The position numbers were made by a program, and so were the translations under genes. Positions 17,656 to 27,223 of a DNA stretch of 64,000 nucleotides are shown here, one piece after another. Positions within the stretch are counted from its first letter, which is position 1, and each line of letters starts with the position of its first letter. Below the pieces are notes generated by a model. That model did not search any database, was not told the origin of the DNA, and saw only the letters and a list, made by a program, of their open reading frames with translations. The DNA comes from Verrucomicrobia subdivision 3 bacterium UBA693 (GTDB lineage: Bacteria; Verrucomicrobiota; Verrucomicrobiia; Limisphaerales; UBA8199), in contig DBMR01000095.1 in NCBI GenBank assembly GCA_002298785.1, forward strand, positions 128,325-192,324, read 5' to 3'.

Positions 17656-18270
17656 ATGAAATCCAAAAGCCTGCAACTTAGAAAACTGGCGGTGTTCGCT
17701 CTCATGCCAGCCGCCATGCTCGTGTTCACGTCCTGCTCCTCGACACCCGAAGGGGAGAGTGCATCCTTGGTCACGGCCCGAAAAGGTGTGCCCGGCGGAA
17801 TTCTCGTGGATACCTATCAAACCACCGCCACCGTGACGGGGATCGACAGCGTGAATCGCAAAGTGACTTTGGTGACTCCTCAGGGAAAGAAAAGCACCTA
17901 TACCGCCGGACCGGAAGTAGTGAATTTTGACCAAATCAGGATCGGTGATCAACTCCGGATCAGAGCGGTGGACGAGTTGGTCGTGTATCTGGCTGGGGCC
18001 AGCGAGCCGGCCCGCACTGACTCCGCGGCGCTGGTTGCCCTCGCGCCGGTGGGAGCAAAGCCAGGGGCATTGATGTCCCGAACAATGGAAACCACCGCAA
18101 TCGTAACCGAGCTGGATCATAAAAAGCACCAAGCCACCCTCAAATTTGCCGATGGCACCAGCAGAAAATTTGCCGTCCGAAAAGATGTGGACCTGAAGCA
18201 ACGCAAGGTCGGCGAGGCTGTGGTCATTCGCTCCACCGAGGCGATCGCCATTACGGTGGAAAAGCCCTGA
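17656..18270 (+). CDS. Predicted lipoprotein with two tandem beta-barrel-like repeats
   Basis: A 204-residue protein with a lipobox-like FTSC at about residue 26. The mature part holds two related segments: TTATVTGIDSVNRKVTLVTPQGKK (shown here by position, about 55-80) and TTAIVTELDHKKHQATLKFADGT (about 144-167). Each is followed by a stretch ending in GDQLRIRAVDEL or GEAVVIRSTEAI. This implies an internal duplication of an OB-like or small beta domain. I do not recognise a function. It is last of the three-gene exported-protein set. Confidence 0.7.
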   Translation: MKSKSLQLRKLAVFALMPAAMLVFTSCSSTPEGESASLVTARKGVPGGILVDTYQTTATVTGIDSVNRKVTLVTPQGKKSTYTAGPEVVNFDQIRIGDQLRIRAVDELVVYLAGASEPARTDSAALVALAPVGAKPGALMSRTMETTAIVTELDHKKHQATLKFADGTSRKFAVRKDVDLKQRKVGEAVVIRSTEAIAITVEKP

Positions 18271-18399
18271 GATAGTGGTCAGGTCTGCAGGGGTGTCCGG
18301 GGAATTTACCGGTCGCCCGTTACGTCCCGTGCCCTAACAATCAAACGTTATTTGAAAGTTATTACTCAACCGAATCCAGAGACCATCGGCAATGACCTT

Positions 18400-19665
18400 A
18401 TGAAGAAGCTAGCTAAGTTTATTCTCACCGGGACCGCATTAGGATGCGGTGCGGTTGCAACCCACGATGCGCAGGGCGGTGGCATTAGTTTGTACGAAAT
18501 CGCCACACCGGACGTTGGACTGGCGTCCGCGGGCTACGCGGCTCGGGCCGACGACGCCTCCACCCTCTTCAAGAACCCGGCGGGAATGAACCGCCTGGAA
18601 GGCACGCAATTCCAGGGTGGCATCCAGGCGTTGTATGGGAGCGTGTCATTTTCCCCCGGTGCCGGCACTTCGCCACGACTGGGGAATGACGCTGGGGGGA
18701 ATGCAGTGGGTTGGTTGCCGGGAGGCAGCCTGTTCGTGGTGGCGCCGATTGGTGAAAAGTGGCGGGTGGGCTTGGGGACCTTGTCTTACTTCGGTTTAGC
18801 CTCGGATTATGGCGACAACTGGGTAGGCCGGTATTACGTGCAAAAGAGCACCTTACTAGGAATGAGCGTTATGCCATCGGTAAGTTTCCAGGCTACGGAC
18901 TGGCTCTCCATCGGCGCCGGGCTTAACGCCATGTATGGTTATCTCAATACGGAAGTAGGCGTAAACAACGGGATTGGTCCGGATGGCCAAATGGCCCTGA
19001 AAGACGGCAGTTGGGGCTTTGGCGCCAACGTAGGTATCTTGATCAGAGCCAGTGAGAAGACTCGTTTTGGCGTCACGTATCTGTCTCCTGTCGATTTGGA
19101 CTTCAAGGACACTCCGTCGTTTCGAGGATTGGGGCCGGTGCTTGGCGGAGTCCTGGCAAATCCGCGGCAATTGGACCTGAGCATCACGGTGCCGCAGTCG
19201 GTCATGGTTAGTGCCTACCATGATCTGAGCGCGAAATGGTCGGTGATGGCGGACTTTGGCTGGCAGAACTGGGCTCAATTCGGCTACGTGCAGGCGGGAG
19301 TCGAGGCCGGCGGCACCACCACCATGCACTTGAATTACCAGGATACCTGGCACGGTGCACTCGGAGCCCGGTATCGGGCTTCTGAAAAACTGGTGCTATC
19401 CGGTGGCGCGGCCTTTGATAGTTCGGCGGTGGACAGTCAGAACCGCACAGTGACGGTACCAATGGGCCAGACTTGGCGGTTCGGGCTGGGGGCGGAGTAT
19501 CAACTCAGTCCAAAGGTAAATATCGGCTTGGCGGAGACCTTCATGTGGGGTGGGGATATGTCCGTGGATCAGGGATCAGAGTTTGCAGTACGGGGCAAGG
19601 TTTCTGGCTCCTTCAATGATGTTTGGTTTTCGATTACCTCGATGTATCTGAGCTGGAAATTCTAA
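18400..19665 (+). CDS. FadL/OmpP1-family outer membrane transporter
   Basis: A 421-residue outer membrane beta-barrel protein. The ATG at 18400 gives a signal peptide (MKKLAKFILTGTALGCGAVA); an upstream in-frame TTG is rejected. The mature N-terminus has the hatch-like FadL features: GISLYEIATPDVGLASAGYA, then ADDASTLFKNPAGMNRLEG, which is the NPAG signature of the family. The C-terminus ends in an aromatic strand (SMYLSWKF), as expected for barrel insertion. FadL proteins let hydrophobic molecules such as fatty acids and aromatics through the outer membrane. The arylsulfatase gene starts 17 nt downstream, so this porin may import the sulfatase's substrate or product. Confidence 0.9.
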   Translation: MKKLAKFILTGTALGCGAVATHDAQGGGISLYEIATPDVGLASAGYAARADDASTLFKNPAGMNRLEGTQFQGGIQALYGSVSFSPGAGTSPRLGNDAGGNAVGWLPGGSLFVVAPIGEKWRVGLGTLSYFGLASDYGDNWVGRYYVQKSTLLGMSVMPSVSFQATDWLSIGAGLNAMYGYLNTEVGVNNGIGPDGQMALKDGSWGFGANVGILIRASEKTRFGVTYLSPVDLDFKDTPSFRGLGPVLGGVLANPRQLDLSITVPQSVMVSAYHDLSAKWSVMADFGWQNWAQFGYVQAGVEAGGTTTMHLNYQDTWHGALGARYRASEKLVLSGGAAFDSSAVDSQNRTVTVPMGQTWRFGLGAEYQLSPKVNIGLAETFMWGGDMSVDQGSEFAVRGKVSGSFNDVWFSITSMYLSWKF

Positions 19666-19682
19666 TTACCAACGAAATTGCT

Positions 19683-22154
19683 ATGAAAACAAAAATAAGA
19701 GCCGGAATTCTAGGTCTTGCATTAAGTGTGTCATTCGTGCCGGTTTTTGCGGCCGAATCACCAGGCGGCACACCGGGTTCCCCAGGCGTGACCGAAAAGC
19801 GGGATCGGGCGCATCTGCCTATGCCAAATACGACGCGTCCGAAGTTGGTCACTTACGATGCCAAGAGCCCCGACACGAAATTCCCTCCGATCGAACAACT
19901 GCGTCCACCTAAAGGGGCGCCGAATGTCCTCATCGTCCTCATCGATGATGCAGGATTCGGCTCCTCGGCAACTTTTGGCGGTCCGTGTGCCACGCCGACC
20001 CTGGACAAGCTGGCGACGGGAGGGCTTCGGTATAATCGTTTTCACACCACGGCCCTGTGCTCCCCGACGCGCCAGGCGTTGCTCACCGGTCGCAATCATC
20101 ACTCGGCCGGCATGGGCAACATAACCGAGATCGCCAGTGGCGCTCCCGGCTACAGTTCGGTGCTGCCCAACTCAATGTCGCCGCTGGCACGAACCCTGGT
20201 GCTTAACGGTTATGCCACCGCCCAGTTTGGCAAGTGTCACGAGGTGCCGGTCTGGCAGACCAGCCCTGCGGGTCCCTTCGACTCCTGGCCTACCGGTGGT
20301 GGTGGGTTCGAGTATTTCTACGGCTTCATCGGCGGGGAGGCAAACCAATGGTACCCTACGCTCTACGAGGGCACGACGCCCGTCGAATTGAAGAAGACTC
20401 CCGAGCAAGGTTATCACCTTGTGGCGGATATGACCGACAAGGCCCTCAAGTGGATTGGGCAAGAGAAGGCGCTCACACCGGACAAGCCATTCTTTGTTTA
20501 CTACGCTCCTGGCGCCACCCACGCGCCGCATCATGTGCCAAAGGAGTGGGCCGACCGTTACAAAGGCAAGTTTGACCAGGGCTGGGACAAGCTGCGCGAG
20601 GACACGTTCGCACGCCAGAAGCAGCTCGGCGTAATTCCGGCGGACTGCAAGTTGACGCCGCGTCCCAAGGAGATACCGTCCTGGGACGAGATGCCGGAGG
20701 CGCTCAAACCGGTGTTGCGCCGGCAAATGGAAGTCTACGCGGGCTATATGTCCTATACCGACCACCACGTTGGCCGGATTATCGAATTTCTTGAAAAGCT
20801 GAATATCCTGGACGACACGCTCATCTATTACATTGTCGGCGACAACGGGGCGTCGGCTGAGGGAACGCTGCATGGCGCATACAATGAGATGGCAAACTTC
20901 AACGGCCTGGCAGCCCTGGAGACACCGGAATTCCTTTTGGCGCGGCTCGACAAGCTAGGGGGGCCGGAATCCTACAATCATTATGCCGTGGGTTGGGCGC
21001 ACGCTCTCGATACGCCGTATCAATGGACGAAACAGGTGGCCTCACATTGGGGTGGTACTCGGAACGGTGCGGTCATCCATTGGCCCAGGGGGATTAAGGC
21101 GAAGGGTGAAATCCGCTCACAATTCACCCACGTGATTGACGTCGCTCCGACAATTCTCGATGTAGCCGGGCTGCCACAGCCCGAATTCGTGAACGGCGTG
21201 CAGCAAGACCCCATTGAGGGTGTCAGCATGCGCTATTCGTTCGATGCCGCGAACGCTCCCGAACAGCACGAGACGCAATATTTCGAGATTTTCGGCAATC
21301 GCGGCATTTATCACAAGGGCTGGACTGCTATGACGAAGCACCGGACTCCGTGGCTGCTCATTGGGGCGAAGACGGTCGCCTTTGACGACGATGTTTGGGA
21401 GCTTTATTCCGATAAAGATTGGAGCCAGTCAGACAATCTGGTGAAAGAGATGCCGGAAAAGCTCCACGAACTGCAGCGCCAATTCCTCATCGAAGCTACA
21501 CGCTACAAAGTGCTGCCGCTCGATGACCGAACAGGGGAACGGATGAACCCTGACACTGCCGGGCGGCCGACGTTAATTCGAGGGAAGCAGCAACTCCTGT
21601 TTGGAGGCATGGGACGCCTGAGCGAGAATTGCGTGTTGAACCTAAAGAACAAATCCCATTCGGTAACTGCTGAGATCGAGGTGCCGTCGACTGGTGCCGA
21701 GGGGGTGATTGTCGCTCAAGGTGCGAATATCGGCGGTTGGAGCCTCTATGCCAAAGCCGGCAAGCTGAAGTATTGCTATAACGTGGCCGGGGTGAAGCAT
21801 TTCTTCGTGGAATCGGCCGAAAAGCTGCCCGAAGGCAAGCACCAGGTACGGATGGAATTCGCCTACGCTGGCGGAGGCTTGGGCAAGGGCGGTAAGGTTA
21901 AACTGTTTGTTGACGGAAAACCGGTCGGTCAGGGTGAGGTCCCGATCACGCAGGCGATTGTCTTCTCGGCCGATGACGGTTGTGATGTCGGCGAGGATTC
22001 GGGAGCGCCGGTGTCCCCAGATTACGGGCCGGTAGGGAATGCCTTCAACGGCACGATTGGCGGCGCGTTTCTTTCGATCGCCGATGATCCGAACAATAGT
22101 GATCACTTGGTGACACCTGAGCAAGCCATTGAATCCGCGTTAGGACGCCAATAG
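19683..22154 (+). CDS. Secreted arylsulfatase (Cys type) with LamG-like C-terminal domain
   Basis: An 823-residue exported sulfatase. The signal peptide ends near FVPVFA (residue 23). The active-site Cys126 lies in CSPTR, the sequence converted to formylglycine by a maturation enzyme. Metal-binding residues D88 and D89 (LIDDAGFGS) and D387-N388 (VGDNGAS) are present. It is longer than a typical 500-residue arylsulfatase: residues about 640-815 form a beta-sandwich resembling a LamG/concanavalin domain (EGVIVAQGANIGGWSLYAK, then GGLGKGGKVKLFVDGK). The partial sulfatase at 63019 has the same architecture, so the two are paralogues. No maturation-enzyme gene is visible in the window. Confidence 0.93.
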   Translation: MKTKIRAGILGLALSVSFVPVFAAESPGGTPGSPGVTEKRDRAHLPMPNTTRPKLVTYDAKSPDTKFPPIEQLRPPKGAPNVLIVLIDDAGFGSSATFGGPCATPTLDKLATGGLRYNRFHTTALCSPTRQALLTGRNHHSAGMGNITEIASGAPGYSSVLPNSMSPLARTLVLNGYATAQFGKCHEVPVWQTSPAGPFDSWPTGGGGFEYFYGFIGGEANQWYPTLYEGTTPVELKKTPEQGYHLVADMTDKALKWIGQEKALTPDKPFFVYYAPGATHAPHHVPKEWADRYKGKFDQGWDKLREDTFARQKQLGVIPADCKLTPRPKEIPSWDEMPEALKPVLRRQMEVYAGYMSYTDHHVGRIIEFLEKLNILDDTLIYYIVGDNGASAEGTLHGAYNEMANFNGLAALETPEFLLARLDKLGGPESYNHYAVGWAHALDTPYQWTKQVASHWGGTRNGAVIHWPRGIKAKGEIRSQFTHVIDVAPTILDVAGLPQPEFVNGVQQDPIEGVSMRYSFDAANAPEQHETQYFEIFGNRGIYHKGWTAMTKHRTPWLLIGAKTVAFDDDVWELYSDKDWSQSDNLVKEMPEKLHELQRQFLIEATRYKVLPLDDRTGERMNPDTAGRPTLIRGKQQLLFGGMGRLSENCVLNLKNKSHSVTAEIEVPSTGAEGVIVAQGANIGGWSLYAKAGKLKYCYNVAGVKHFFVESAEKLPEGKHQVRMEFAYAGGGLGKGGKVKLFVDGKPVGQGEVPITQAIVFSADDGCDVGEDSGAPVSPDYGPVGNAFNGTIGGAFLSIADDPNNSDHLVTPEQAIESALGRQ

Positions 22155-22204
22155 TTTGCTTTTGAGAGAGTCGGTGTCCAATTGTCACGTTCGTTCCCGA
22201 ACCG

Positions 22205-22232
22205 CACGGGCCGCTCGTTTGGGCGGCCCGTG
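22205..22232 (+). terminator. Strong hairpin after the sulfatase gene
   Basis: CACGGGCCGC (22205-22214) and GCGGCCCGTG (22223-22232) are perfect 10-bp complements around an 8-nt loop, 50 nt past the stop. There is no long T run, but the stem is very stable and probably ends the FadL-sulfatase transcript. Confidence 0.6.
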
Positions 22233-22338
22233 AAGGTAAGGTTGAAATTGACACGTCGCACCGCATGCACGCAAATAGGCAGACGACCGTTCACCCTTAA
22301 ATTGGTTCCTCGGGTGCGCGACGTGCGACGACACGACC

Positions 22339-23124
22339 ATGAACACCACACTTGCGTCCGGGATTATTAGTTTGTGCCTCTTAGGAGCGGTTTTGCTGGG
22401 GATCGGCCTGCGTCGCCTTATTCCACCGCGCTACCTGAGTTCAGATACGGTGGATTCTGTAAAACTTGCGACGGGGTTGGTCGCAACCATGGCGGCCTTG
22501 CTCCTGGGGTTGCTCGTAAGCTCAGCCAAGGGCACTTATGACACGGAGAGAAACCAGGTAATCCAAATGGCGGCGAAGGTTGCCTATCTCGACCGTATGC
22601 TGGAGATTTACGGGCCTGAGAGCCGGGAGGCCCGGAAGGAGTTTCGGATGGTAGTTGAAGACGCGATTGGGCGAGTGTGGCCAGAAGGCCACGGGCAGCC
22701 TTCCGAGTTCGGTGTCCGACTCACTCACGGTGAATCTTTTTATGCCGCCATTTTTGCTTTAGTACCCCGGGACGACATGCAGCGCAGTATCAAAACTCAG
22801 GCAACTACGGTTGCGGCTGAACTTGGCCACCTCCGGACTTTGTTGGTCGCAGAATCCGTCAGCTCGATATCGTTCCCGCTGCTGGTCACGGTGGTTTGTT
22901 GGTTAATGGCGATCTTCCTCAGTTTTAGTGCACTGGCCCCATCAAATATCATCGCTCGAGGGGCTCTGTTCATCTCCGTCATTTCGGTCTCGGGAGCGAT
23001 CTTTTTGATACTTGAACTGGACCGGCCTTTTGGCGGACTTATTCAGATTTCCAGCGAACCTTTGCAGAATGCGTTAAAACAGCTCGCTCCACCGGCGTCC
23101 GCGGGTACCATCCCGGCACGATGA
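22339..23124 (+). CDS. DUF4239 (bestrophin-like) membrane protein
   Basis: A 261-residue inner membrane protein with four hydrophobic segments: about 8-26, 43-63, 172-198 and 206-230, leaving a cytoplasmic or periplasmic loop of about 105 residues in the middle. The second helix followed by SSAKGTYDTERNQVIQMAAK and the closing LELDRPFGGLI are typical of DUF4239 (the bestrophin-like family). The molecular function is unknown; anion-channel activity has been suggested from the distant bestrophin similarity. The K+ channel-like gene begins 18 nt after its stop, so the two are probably co-transcribed. Confidence 0.85.
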   Translation: MNTTLASGIISLCLLGAVLLGIGLRRLIPPRYLSSDTVDSVKLATGLVATMAALLLGLLVSSAKGTYDTERNQVIQMAAKVAYLDRMLEIYGPESREARKEFRMVVEDAIGRVWPEGHGQPSEFGVRLTHGESFYAAIFALVPRDDMQRSIKTQATTVAAELGHLRTLLVAESVSSISFPLLVTVVCWLMAIFLSFSALAPSNIIARGALFISVISVSGAIFLILELDRPFGGLIQISSEPLQNALKQLAPPASAGTIPAR

Positions 23125-23142
23125 TCACCAATTTGGAAAGTC

Positions 23143-23892
23143 ATGAATTCGCAACCCCAGTCGCCTCTCCCGAAGGCCAATAAGCCACCGCCCTTCCGGT
23201 ATTCGACCATTGAACTCCTCGGAGCGCTCCTGCTACTCATTTTATCTGCTCCCTTCATCGAAGATCTGCCGGGGGGTGACTTGATTGCCACCAGTTTGTT
23301 GACCGTGGTGATGATTTCGGCCGTGTTCGCGGTCGGTGACCGACGGGAAGTGACGATCGGTGCGCTGATTTTAGTGGTTCCAGCGCTGGCAGGGAAATGG
23401 CTCAACCACTTCCGACCGGATTTGTTGCACCCGGTGGTGTTCCTGGTGGCATCCGACCTGTTTTTTGCATATGTCGTGGTCCGGTTGCTGGCATTTATCG
23501 TGCGGGCGCCATGGGTGAATGCCAGCGTGCTTTGTGCCGGGGTGGCAGGATTTTTGATGCTGGGTTTGTTGTGGACGCCCGCTTACCTCACGGTGGCGAA
23601 ACTTAATCCCGCCGCGTTCTCGGTGCCGGCCAACCCAGGCGCCCCGGCGAGTCTAGATGGTTTCAGCGCACTTTACTTCAGCTTTATTACTCTCTGCACC
23701 GTTGGTTATGGAGACATTGCGCCGGTTTCGAAGGTGGCGAGGATGCTCGCGATGGTCGAAGCTATTTGCGGCCTCTTCTACATGGCTGTGCTGATTTCCC
23801 GGCTGGTATCGGTCTTTTCTGCCAGACCCCCCAGTTTGGCTTCTCAGCCCGGCGAGGCTTCCCACGCCTCCGACAATCCAAAGGAAAGTTAA
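23143..23892 (+). CDS. Two-pore-domain-type potassium channel protein
   Basis: A 249-residue membrane protein. After about four or five N-terminal hydrophobic segments, a pore loop carries the selectivity filter TVGYGD at residues 186-191 (FITLCTVGYGDIAPVSK), followed by the inner helix AMVEAICGLFYMAVLISRLV. This is the Ion_trans_2 (pfam07885) pore. There is no RCK/TrkA_N domain in the short polar tail, so gating would have to come from voltage, ligand or partner proteins. It is adjacent to the DUF4239 gene. Confidence 0.9.
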   Translation: MNSQPQSPLPKANKPPPFRYSTIELLGALLLLILSAPFIEDLPGGDLIATSLLTVVMISAVFAVGDRREVTIGALILVVPALAGKWLNHFRPDLLHPVVFLVASDLFFAYVVVRLLAFIVRAPWVNASVLCAGVAGFLMLGLLWTPAYLTVAKLNPAAFSVPANPGAPASLDGFSALYFSFITLCTVGYGDIAPVSKVARMLAMVEAICGLFYMAVLISRLVSVFSARPPSLASQPGEASHASDNPKES

Positions 23893-24062
23893 ATCTCGAA
23901 CTGGCTGGGTCGATCGAAATGCATGCGGCGGGCTTTTGGAGCGAATGGTATTCTTCCTTGGACGTACGCGGAGGTTCGAATATTTCCGCGACCCGGATGG
24001 ACAGCGGTGAGTGGCTTGAATAATCTTTCCATCGCTGACTCCGGGCATTTTACTGACTTACT

Positions 24063-25556
24063 GTGAAACTAGACATCACCATGGACTTGGCTGACCGCGC
24101 TAAGCCGCCGGGCAACCGATTCGGGCTGCGCTCAGGCGTTTTGCTAGCCAGTCGGCATCCACGTTGGCGCGGAATGGTGCGTTGTGCAGTGAACCTCCTG
24201 GCCGGTCTGGGGATCTTGCTCGCCACTGGCTGCAGCGTGCTGCGCGCGCCGAGTCAGGCTGTCCGTCAGATCATTCCAGGCGATTCCAACAAGCAAGCCG
24301 ATCCGCTCGAATTACAGCTGCAATTGCAGCGCTATGCGGATGAGTTTGGGGCCCAGACTACCGTGGCCATAGATAAGTACGTCGAGCGAACCGGGACCGA
24401 AGTGGCCCGAATCGATGGCATGAAATGGAAGCTCGGGGCCGTCTCAGCGTCCTTGATGATTGCCAGCGGACCGCATCCGAAAGGTAACATGCTCGACTTG
24501 GTTTCGCTCGCGACTTTGACGCGCATGACCGTAGAGCAACGAGCCGCGGACTCGACCAATGCCGCGGCGCTGCGGCCCTGGCTGGATACGTCTCGAATTC
24601 AGGAAACCAACATTTGGACCATTGCGATTTCGGTGCTGAAGTCAAACCAGGTGAGTGAGCTTCGGGCCGCGATCCTTGACTGGCATGCGCAACATCCCGA
24701 AGTGCACGACGCTTTCTTCGCCCGTCCGCGCGAATTTGCATCGTTGGTTAAGATCGCCAAAGTTCAAAATTCTTCGGTGGACAGTGTTTTCAGCCTGGTC
24801 AACCTGGATCCGGCGGCGGGTTTGGATCCTGCGGTGCGCGAGGTCACATTGAGCCGGCTTTTCGCGGAACGGGCCATGTACACCGCCCAGCGGTTGCCTT
24901 TCATTCTGCGGATGCAAGCCACGCTTTTGACCGAGCAGGTGGCCGAACAAAGCGCCATTCGATCGGTGCTGACCAATGCCGCACAGTTTAATGAAAGTCT
25001 GGATCGCATTAGTCACGCCCTCCAGACAACGAGTGTCACTGCCGGCCAGTTGCCGGATCGGATCACCACGGAGCGGCGGGAAATCATGGCGGCGCTCGAG
25101 CAGCAGGAAGGGAAACTCAATGCGCTATCCGCCCAGGTGAATCTGGCGCTGCAATCCGGAGAAAGGATGTCGAGCTCGCTGAGCGTGACCATCACCAATT
25201 TCGACGCGCTGATGAAACGTTTTGGGGTGGGAGAGCCCTCGACCAATTCCGCGCCGGATACGAACTCCCCTCCTTTCAATATTCTCGATTACGGCGAGGT
25301 TGCCCAGCGTGTGGAAGGCATGGCCCGAGAAGTCAACGCTATGCTGAACACGGTAAACGCGACGCTGCCGCAACTTGAGCGCCTGAGCCAAACCGCGACA
25401 GCGGAGGCGCAACAGGTGGTAGATCACGGGTTTCGATGGGGGCTGATCCTGGTTGCTACCTTGCTGGTTGGATCACTCGGCGCCGGGTTGGCTTTCAGAT
25501 TTCTGTCGGCAAAAATGACACGCTCCTCTCGGACCCCACCTCCGCCTGGTCCATGA
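24063..25556 (+). CDS. Large predicted lipoprotein with helical body and C-terminal membrane segment
   Basis: A 497-residue protein. Residues about 38-57 form a lipoprotein-type signal ending in LLATGC, so the true start may be the ATG at 24174 rather than the GTG at 24063. The mature protein is mostly helical with long amphipathic stretches (about 280-360), suggesting coiled coil. A C-terminal hydrophobic helix (WGLILVATLLVGSLGAGLAF) precedes a basic, Pro-rich tail. I do not recognise the family. The arrangement of lipid anchor, coiled body and terminal helix would suit an envelope-spanning scaffold. Its stop overlaps the start of the OprO/P-like porin by 4 nt. Confidence 0.7.
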   Translation: MKLDITMDLADRAKPPGNRFGLRSGVLLASRHPRWRGMVRCAVNLLAGLGILLATGCSVLRAPSQAVRQIIPGDSNKQADPLELQLQLQRYADEFGAQTTVAIDKYVERTGTEVARIDGMKWKLGAVSASLMIASGPHPKGNMLDLVSLATLTRMTVEQRAADSTNAAALRPWLDTSRIQETNIWTIAISVLKSNQVSELRAAILDWHAQHPEVHDAFFARPREFASLVKIAKVQNSSVDSVFSLVNLDPAAGLDPAVREVTLSRLFAERAMYTAQRLPFILRMQATLLTEQVAEQSAIRSVLTNAAQFNESLDRISHALQTTSVTAGQLPDRITTERREIMAALEQQEGKLNALSAQVNLALQSGERMSSSLSVTITNFDALMKRFGVGEPSTNSAPDTNSPPFNILDYGEVAQRVEGMAREVNAMLNTVNATLPQLERLSQTATAEAQQVVDHGFRWGLILVATLLVGSLGAGLAFRFLSAKMTRSSRTPPPPGP

Positions 25557-27061
25557 ATTGTTGCGGGAGCATAGTGGTAGCGCGGTTGGCTGCCCTCAGA
25601 ACGGTGGCTCTGCTGATGCTGGGTGCATTAAACCTGGCGTCGCCGTCCTGCCTGGCTCTTGCGGCTGAGATCCCCTCGGCGTCGACTGGTATCGTTGCCG
25701 AACCCGTGGCAACGGTCGGGGAGGGGCCGGAGCGACTAAAAAAGCAGGTTTGGATCACGATGGAGACCAATGCGGCTGCGGTCGCCAGCACCACCACTAA
25801 TGCTGCCGTCAAACCTAAGACTTTTAACCTCAAATACAATTGGAAAAGTTGGGACGGACTCCACCTTGAACTCTCACAAAAGACGCCAATCAAAGATCCC
25901 TTTGCTGGACTTAGGGAACGGTTGGAAGGCACGAATGCCTATCGCGTTTTCAGTCTCGAAGAGTTGAAGATGAGCGGCAAAATTGGGGCGAAATTCGCGG
26001 TCGACGCCGCCACCTACGTCACTGGCAAAGAGTTCGATGATTTTGATCCGGGCGTTGAGCTTCGGCGGGCCCGAATTTATGGCAAGGGCGATTGCCTGCT
26101 GATCCTGCCAGTTTCGTACGAATTGGAAATCGGCTATATCCCCAACCAGTTTTATCTCGAAAACAGTTACCTTAAATTCAAAGACGTTCCTTGGATTGGC
26201 GAGTTGAAGGGGGGGCAATTCCAACCTCCCATGAGCTTGGACCTAATTACGAGCAGCCGCGACATCTCCTTCATGGAACCGGCGGCGCCCATCCAAGCCC
26301 TGGCCCCGGGAACCAGTGCCGGCATCCAGATCGGCCACGCGGTCCTGAATCAGCGCGCTACCTGGACCGCCGGCGTGTTCACCGACGGCGTTGGGAAGGA
26401 CTACGGTGACGCTTCGAAGGACTACGGACGAGCGATCATGCGCATTACCGCCTTACCAGTGTGGGAAGCTTCGCCCGACTCGACTCCGAAAGTGCTACAC
26501 CTGGGCCTGAGCGCAAATGTGTTGTATTCCGGCAGCAGTTCAGTGCGCTACCGGTCCCGGCCGGAAAGTCACCTGGCCCCCTACGTTATTGATACGGGCA
26601 CCATAGCCGCCGATTCCGCATTCTCCGTTGGCGGGGAGGTGGCCTGGATCAACGGCCCGTTCTCGATTCAATGCGAGTATTTGCATTCCTGGGTGAGTGA
26701 AAATGGGGGGCAATCCCCGAAGTTCCATGGATTTTATGTTTCCGCCTCCTGGCTCCTGACTGGTGAAAGCCGGCCCTACGATCAGGCGGAAGGGGATTTT
26801 GGCCGGGTGGTGCCCAAGCATAACTTCGACTTCGGTCGTGGCGGTTGGGGCGCCTGGGAGGCCACAGCACGGTTTTCGTTCACCGATCTGAGCAGTGGTG
26901 ATGTGCAAGGGGGACGGCTCGGTATGTTCATCGGCGGAATTAACTGGTACCTCCATTCTCATGTAAAAATGCGCTTCAACTACGGATTTGGGCATGTCGA
27001 TCGCCACTCCCCGGAGGGAAACGTGAACGTTTTTCAAACCCGGATGGAAGTAGACTTTTGA
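25553..27061 (+). CDS. OprO/OprP-family outer membrane porin
   Basis: A 502-residue protein. The ATG in the 4-nt overlap with the upstream stop gives a signal peptide ending near LALAAE (residue 39). The mature part begins with a polar, Thr/Ala-rich segment and then a 16-stranded-type barrel. It has the hallmarks of phosphate-selective porins O and P (pfam07396): RRARIYGKGDCLLILPVSYELEIG, PWIGELKGGQFQPPMSLD, and a terminal strand ending in Phe (TRMEVDF). The substrate may be phosphate or another anion. Translational coupling to the lipoprotein suggests that the two act together. Confidence 0.88.
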   Translation: MNCCGSIVVARLAALRTVALLMLGALNLASPSCLALAAEIPSASTGIVAEPVATVGEGPERLKKQVWITMETNAAAVASTTTNAAVKPKTFNLKYNWKSWDGLHLELSQKTPIKDPFAGLRERLEGTNAYRVFSLEELKMSGKIGAKFAVDAATYVTGKEFDDFDPGVELRRARIYGKGDCLLILPVSYELEIGYIPNQFYLENSYLKFKDVPWIGELKGGQFQPPMSLDLITSSRDISFMEPAAPIQALAPGTSAGIQIGHAVLNQRATWTAGVFTDGVGKDYGDASKDYGRAIMRITALPVWEASPDSTPKVLHLGLSANVLYSGSSSVRYRSRPESHLAPYVIDTGTIAADSAFSVGGEVAWINGPFSIQCEYLHSWVSENGGQSPKFHGFYVSASWLLTGESRPYDQAEGDFGRVVPKHNFDFGRGGWGAWEATARFSFTDLSSGDVQGGRLGMFIGGINWYLHSHVKMRFNYGFGHVDRHSPEGNVNVFQTRMEVDF

Positions 27062-27223
27062 GTTGATGGGTGGCGTGCGATTGTCGCGCCGACCTTCCGT
27101 TTCATCCCGGGCGTGGAAAGTTTGCCCCGACCCACTTCCCCAAGGAGAATGGAGCTTGTTCCTGCTGGCAGGCTTTGCAAATCATTCCTCATGTGACATA
27201 TTATTTCACGTAATCCCGTTCCC

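Noticed and set aside
23960..23990. A GGTTCGAAT T-loop-like string
   Set aside because: It sits in a short GCGGA/TCCGC inverted repeat with no acceptor stem or other tRNA arms around it.
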